Assembly: GCA_963576785.1 (NCBI GenBank)
Contig: OY756142.1
Span: 2,666,001-2,730,000, forward strand
Reading direction: 5' to 3'
DNA from: Chlorophyllum brunneum
Lineage: Eukaryota > Basidiomycota > Agaricomycetes > Agaricales > Agaricaceae
Length of the DNA stretch: 64,000 bases
Part shown: one piece after another, positions 60,625 to 64,000 of the stretch
Position numbering within the stretch: the first letter of the stretch is position 1
How the letters are laid out: each line of letters begins with the position of its first letter
Position numbers and translations under genes: made by a program
Notes under the pieces: model-generated
The model's input: only the letters and a program-made list of their open reading frames with translations
Database searches by the model: none
Told to the model about the DNA's origin: nothing

Positions 60625-62987
60625 ATCGGGCGCCCACTCCCTGCAAAGGACAGGGCTGTCCTGCCTCATGTCCTTCAGCCTGTATGTTTTGGTCCTTGCA
60701 CGGTCAACGTTTCCCAAGTTCCCGCGAAGCTCTTTGCGAATCATTCGACTACCCTTTCTTCCCATCCTTTTCTAGCGATAACACCCCGATCACTACCTTG
60801 GTCCCTACGCTTTGCGCGTATCCAAACCAGATGTTGAAGGTTCATCGACACCGAGCAACTTACCCATTTATCTTTCGATTTACTAATCCTTTGCCTAATA
60901 CATCCCTCCCCACACAACAGATAACAGGGCCCGATCCGCTTAATTACATCTATCTTTGGTTTCAGGTGTTCATAGACCATAGAGTTGTAGACACTCCGTT
61001 TGTAGAGTAAAACCTTGGCAAGCTAGGGTCGATATCGGATTCATTGTCGATACCAATTGGTCAATTCAGTGCCAGGTGCCATGTGCCGCTCCTCTGCATG
61101 GATGAAGGTACACACGTTCTACTCCTACCGCGCAGCTACCTTCATGTCCCAGCCTTCTATTCAAAGGAATGGGGATGTGTTCGCATACTTCAGGTACCGT
61201 GGGATGTAGGTATTCTTAAAAAGTTCCTGGACCATGGCCTGGGGTTCAATATGCAGTGCAAGCAATCCGTCATCATCCAAGGAGAGTAATCAAGATAGAA
61301 GGACAGCTCCAAGGGCCGTTCTCAGATGCCTAGGCCCCCGGCATTTTTCCCCGATGTTGGCGCCTTGGATCCGCTGTCTACATCTCAGAAATTCTGGCTA
61401 CCGTGTCTCAGGCCAGTACAGTGCAACTCGAAAGCTTATGTCCGTATCAACACGTGAACACGGTTAGAATGTACAAGTCCATTGATACGAGATACTGAAG
61501 TTTGCCTGATGATATCGAGCCCGTTGGACCCGACCAGGTTTATCGAACATATTGTACGGCAAATTCCTGGCACGTTGTATGGATGCACAGGCGGAAATGC
61601 ACGATGCTTTACGTTGCGAACAAATGTACCCTGTATGAAGACGGCGAGGATCATGTTATCATCTCACACCGCTTCATGCCGCAAGTCGTGGTGTGGCGCG
61701 TTTTCGTGGGGTTGCAGCGGTAAATGGATGAAACCCGGTTTAGAAACCTCCAAGGAATCTAGTAGTTCATGAGGTGATAAGAACATATGTAGTATGTCCG
61801 AAAGGCTGACGCAGCAGTTCGTTCGTAAACTTAGAAGTGTTAAAAATCTGCCCCGTTCACTTGCCCCATGTGGGCATGCACCTGGTTTGGAGTACGGGCG
61901 CTAACATAGCGGATGCTATGTTGGTTGATTGCTTTATGCAGTTAAGCCAGCCGAAGCGTTTCCTGGTACAAGTACAGACACGAATTGAGGGGTGCTGCAT
62001 TATCACAAGACATTCCGCCTTGAAATAGGTCAGCCAATTGTGGGGATGGTCAATCGTGATGGATGCCTTAGAACAGAACACCCGAGACAAAGCCACAGGG
62101 TTCCGTCTCCGTGCCGGATAGTCGAACTTCTTGCGAGGATGCGGAACGCCGTTTCGGAGATTCCTGCCTTTAGCAAAATAGTGCGAGGGGAACATTCCTG
62201 AAACGAGGGAGATAATCGACTCAGCTTGGGGTGGAACATCGTAAGAAATTCTTGTTACTTTAATCCCGCATTAGCTTAGAAGGGGATAGACGTCTCGACG
62301 ATAGCCCGACCCGCGCGAGAGTGTATCAGATGAGGAAGGCCACGATCAGGCTGGTGCCGACAGTGAGAGGCAGTCCCCAAGACATAACAAACAAATTAAA
62401 TGCGAAGCAATCAAGTTTGAATTCCGGTCCGAGAATGAAACAAGATCTACGGAGTAGAATAAACCTGAGGTAAGTAAATAATGAATGCAGGGTGTTGCAA
62501 TTTGCCTAGCCTTTCTCCCGAGATAGGGTGCTGTGTTATCGTCCAGTCTCCGAGACGTAACGTGACGATCAGTCCATCGCCTGTCGCCATATACAGAGAG
62601 AATCTGAGGAGCTTATGCTGGATGCTCTAAGGGTAAGGAAAGCACCAAGGCAGACTCGGATTTAAAACTCAAGTCCGTAGTCTGCTCAGATGAGGCTAAT
62701 GGGGAGCCTGGCAAGGAGCAGCTTGTGCATTGGGGATATGAAAGGGTCCCTTCTACCTTGTTTGAACGCAGTAGTGTACGATGGCAGGACAGCTGCGATG
62801 GTATGGAGTAATGGTGAAGCGAGAGTATTGTTTATCTGTGTCATCTCATACTAATAACACCGGATCCGTCGGTGCGCGCTTAATCGCGTATTCCTGCGAC
62901 CAGTCCTCGAGCAATACTGCTCAGGCTCAAGGTACGATATCGATATTTCTGTAGCCCGACGTGTACTGAATTCAACTGGATGATAGC
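60625..62987. other. Gene-poor stretch, nothing recognised
   Basis: About 2.4 kb between the FLX1-like stop and the mtIF3-like start, both on plus. The final few hundred bases should hold the mtIF3 promoter. Open frames (for example 60582-61010) have no recognisable motif; the first one overlaps the carrier's 3' end in another frame. Confidence 0.55.
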
Positions 62988-63932
62988 ATGAGCACCTTCT
63001 CCGCTTTTCGCTCAGTCACTGTTGAATTCCTCCACCAGAAGACACGACCGTTACCTTCCTGCCTTTCCGGTTCAAGTTCCCATTCGGTCTGTAATCCCAG
63101 AACCATATTTATTTCTCGTGCAACACGACACTCTTTCCATACCTCCACCTCCCGCAGTGCTTGGGTAAAAAACACCCAGTCTTCAAAACTTAAAGAAGCC
63201 CGGGAGGAACAGAAAGCCAGAGAACGGAAACGGAAAGAAATAGGCCTCCGGGACAATGGAATTCCTTACAGGCAGGTTCAGGTCGTCACACGCGAGGGCC
63301 TAAGTCCCTTCCGACCTTTGAACGATGTCGTCGCCGAAGTCGATCATCTCAACTCCTTAGACGGGCCTGGTAGCAAGAAACGATACCACGCGCAACTCAT
63401 CGCCAATGAACCTGATCCCATCGTCAAGATAATCGACTTCAAAGCAGAGTTCAAGAAACAGAAAGAGATGCGTGAGAAGGCAAAGAATAATGCTGCACAG
63501 AAGGTTAGGAAGGAGGTACAGCTCACTTGGGTTTCGTCTGAAGCGGACGTCGAGACCAAATTGGGGAAGATGAAGGAGGATTTGGAGAAGGGATATAAGG
63601 TTGATCTGGCTATCACGCCCAGGAAGGGTGTGCGTGCACCGCGGTTAGAGGACATGAAACAACGTGCGCGAGAGCTCGTCGCTTACTTCTCTGGAATTGC
63701 GAAGGAATGGAAGGAAGGGGATTTTACCAGGAGTACTGCGGTCATTTACTTACAAGGTATGGCGCCACCTTCGACCGAGGTCAAAAAGGAAGTGGAGGGA
63801 GTGCCAATGAAGATAATCCTCAAGGAACAGAGGAGGCAAAAGGAAGCGGAACGACTGAGGAAGAAACAGGAGCGGGAAGCCGAGCTCGAGAGAGGAATTT
63901 CAGAGACTTACAACACTGGGTTACCACCTTAA
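62988..63932 (+). CDS. Mitochondrial translation initiation factor IF3-like protein
   Basis: Predicted 314 aa in a single exon, unusual for this intron-rich window. The N-terminus (MSTFSAFRSVTVEFLHQKTR, then SRATRHSFHTSTSRSAW) is basic and hydroxylated, a likely mitochondrial presequence. The IF3 N-domain follows: EIGLRDNGIPYRQVQVVTRE. The linker is Lys-rich, and the C-domain has KEVQLTWVSSEADVETKLGK, EDLEKGYKVDLAITPRKG and DMKQRARELVAYF. A basic, Glu-rich tail extends beyond bacterial IF3. The family splits mitochondrial ribosomes and proofreads start codons (AIM23 in yeast). Assignment is from domain pattern; sequence outside the two IF3 domains is poorly conserved. Confidence 0.85.
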   Translation: MSTFSAFRSVTVEFLHQKTRPLPSCLSGSSSHSVCNPRTIFISRATRHSFHTSTSRSAWVKNTQSSKLKEAREEQKARERKRKEIGLRDNGIPYRQVQVVTREGLSPFRPLNDVVAEVDHLNSLDGPGSKKRYHAQLIANEPDPIVKIIDFKAEFKKQKEMREKAKNNAAQKVRKEVQLTWVSSEADVETKLGKMKEDLEKGYKVDLAITPRKGVRAPRLEDMKQRARELVAYFSGIAKEWKEGDFTRSTAVIYLQGMAPPSTEVKKEVEGVPMKIILKEQRRQKEAERLRKKQEREAELERGISETYNTGLPP

Positions 63933-64000
63933 ATTACTGTCATATATATGATACATATTGGGTCTAGCTATTCCGCCGAGTGCCAGGTATCTTACGAGCT

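Overview
The window reads as nuclear DNA of a filamentous basidiomycete, most likely an Agaricomycete. Genes lie on both strands and are cut by many short introns, mostly about 45-70 nt. The encoded proteins are fungal: a kinesin-3, a RAD16-type repair ATPase, a yeast WWM1-like protein, the mitochondrial processing peptidase ICP55, and a cytochrome b5 plus acyl-CoA dehydrogenase fusion. No rRNA, tRNA, CRISPR array or intact transposon was recognised. Lineage is inferred from protein style and intron density, not from a marker.

Layout. 1-6 kb: a left-truncated gene that may be a lipase, then two same-strand WW-domain genes (one Met/Gln-rich with an acidic tail, one WWM1-like). 6.6-11.5 kb: an HMG-box gene divergent from a PNUTS-like PP1 regulator (TFIIS-like helical region, RVxF motif, CCCH finger). 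12.6-21.8 kb: a LIM-domain-binding (LDB/PtaB/Adn1-type) regulator head-to-head with IMP3 (29 bp between start codons), then a full kinesin-3 of the UNC104/KIF1 type. 24-25.9 kb: a cyclopropane-fatty-acid-synthase-family methyltransferase. 30-38.3 kb: ARL2 divergent from eIF5B, then an amino acid/GABA permease. 39.8-47.3 kb: a single-pass membrane protein divergent from ICP55 across a promoter with a telomere-like TTAGGG tract, then RAD16. 47.8-55.8 kb: cytochrome b5/acyl-CoA dehydrogenase, a GPI-anchored-like secreted protein, the tRNA deaminase TAD2 and a prolyl oligopeptidase. 59.3-64 kb: an FLX1-type mitochondrial carrier and a mitochondrial IF3-like protein. Gene-poor stretches lie at 21.8-24.0, 25.9-30.1, 55.8-59.3 and 60.6-63.0 kb.

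The genes do not form one metabolic cluster. They are mostly housekeeping: ribosome assembly and translation (IMP3, eIF5B, TAD2, mtIF3), cytoskeleton (kinesin-3, ARL2), chromatin, transcription and repair (HMG box, PNUTS, LDB, RAD16), and mitochondria (ICP55, FLX1, mtIF3). The most striking feature is gene architecture. Many microexons of 7-21 nt were inferred by restoring conserved motifs, and several of them encode nucleotide-binding loops (kinesin P-loop, RAD16 Walker A). There are also two GC-AG introns, five head-to-head gene pairs, and a WW pair that shares an intron at the same position and phase. I found no convincing new multi-gene system. All exon models are manual and rest on splice signals plus protein conservation.
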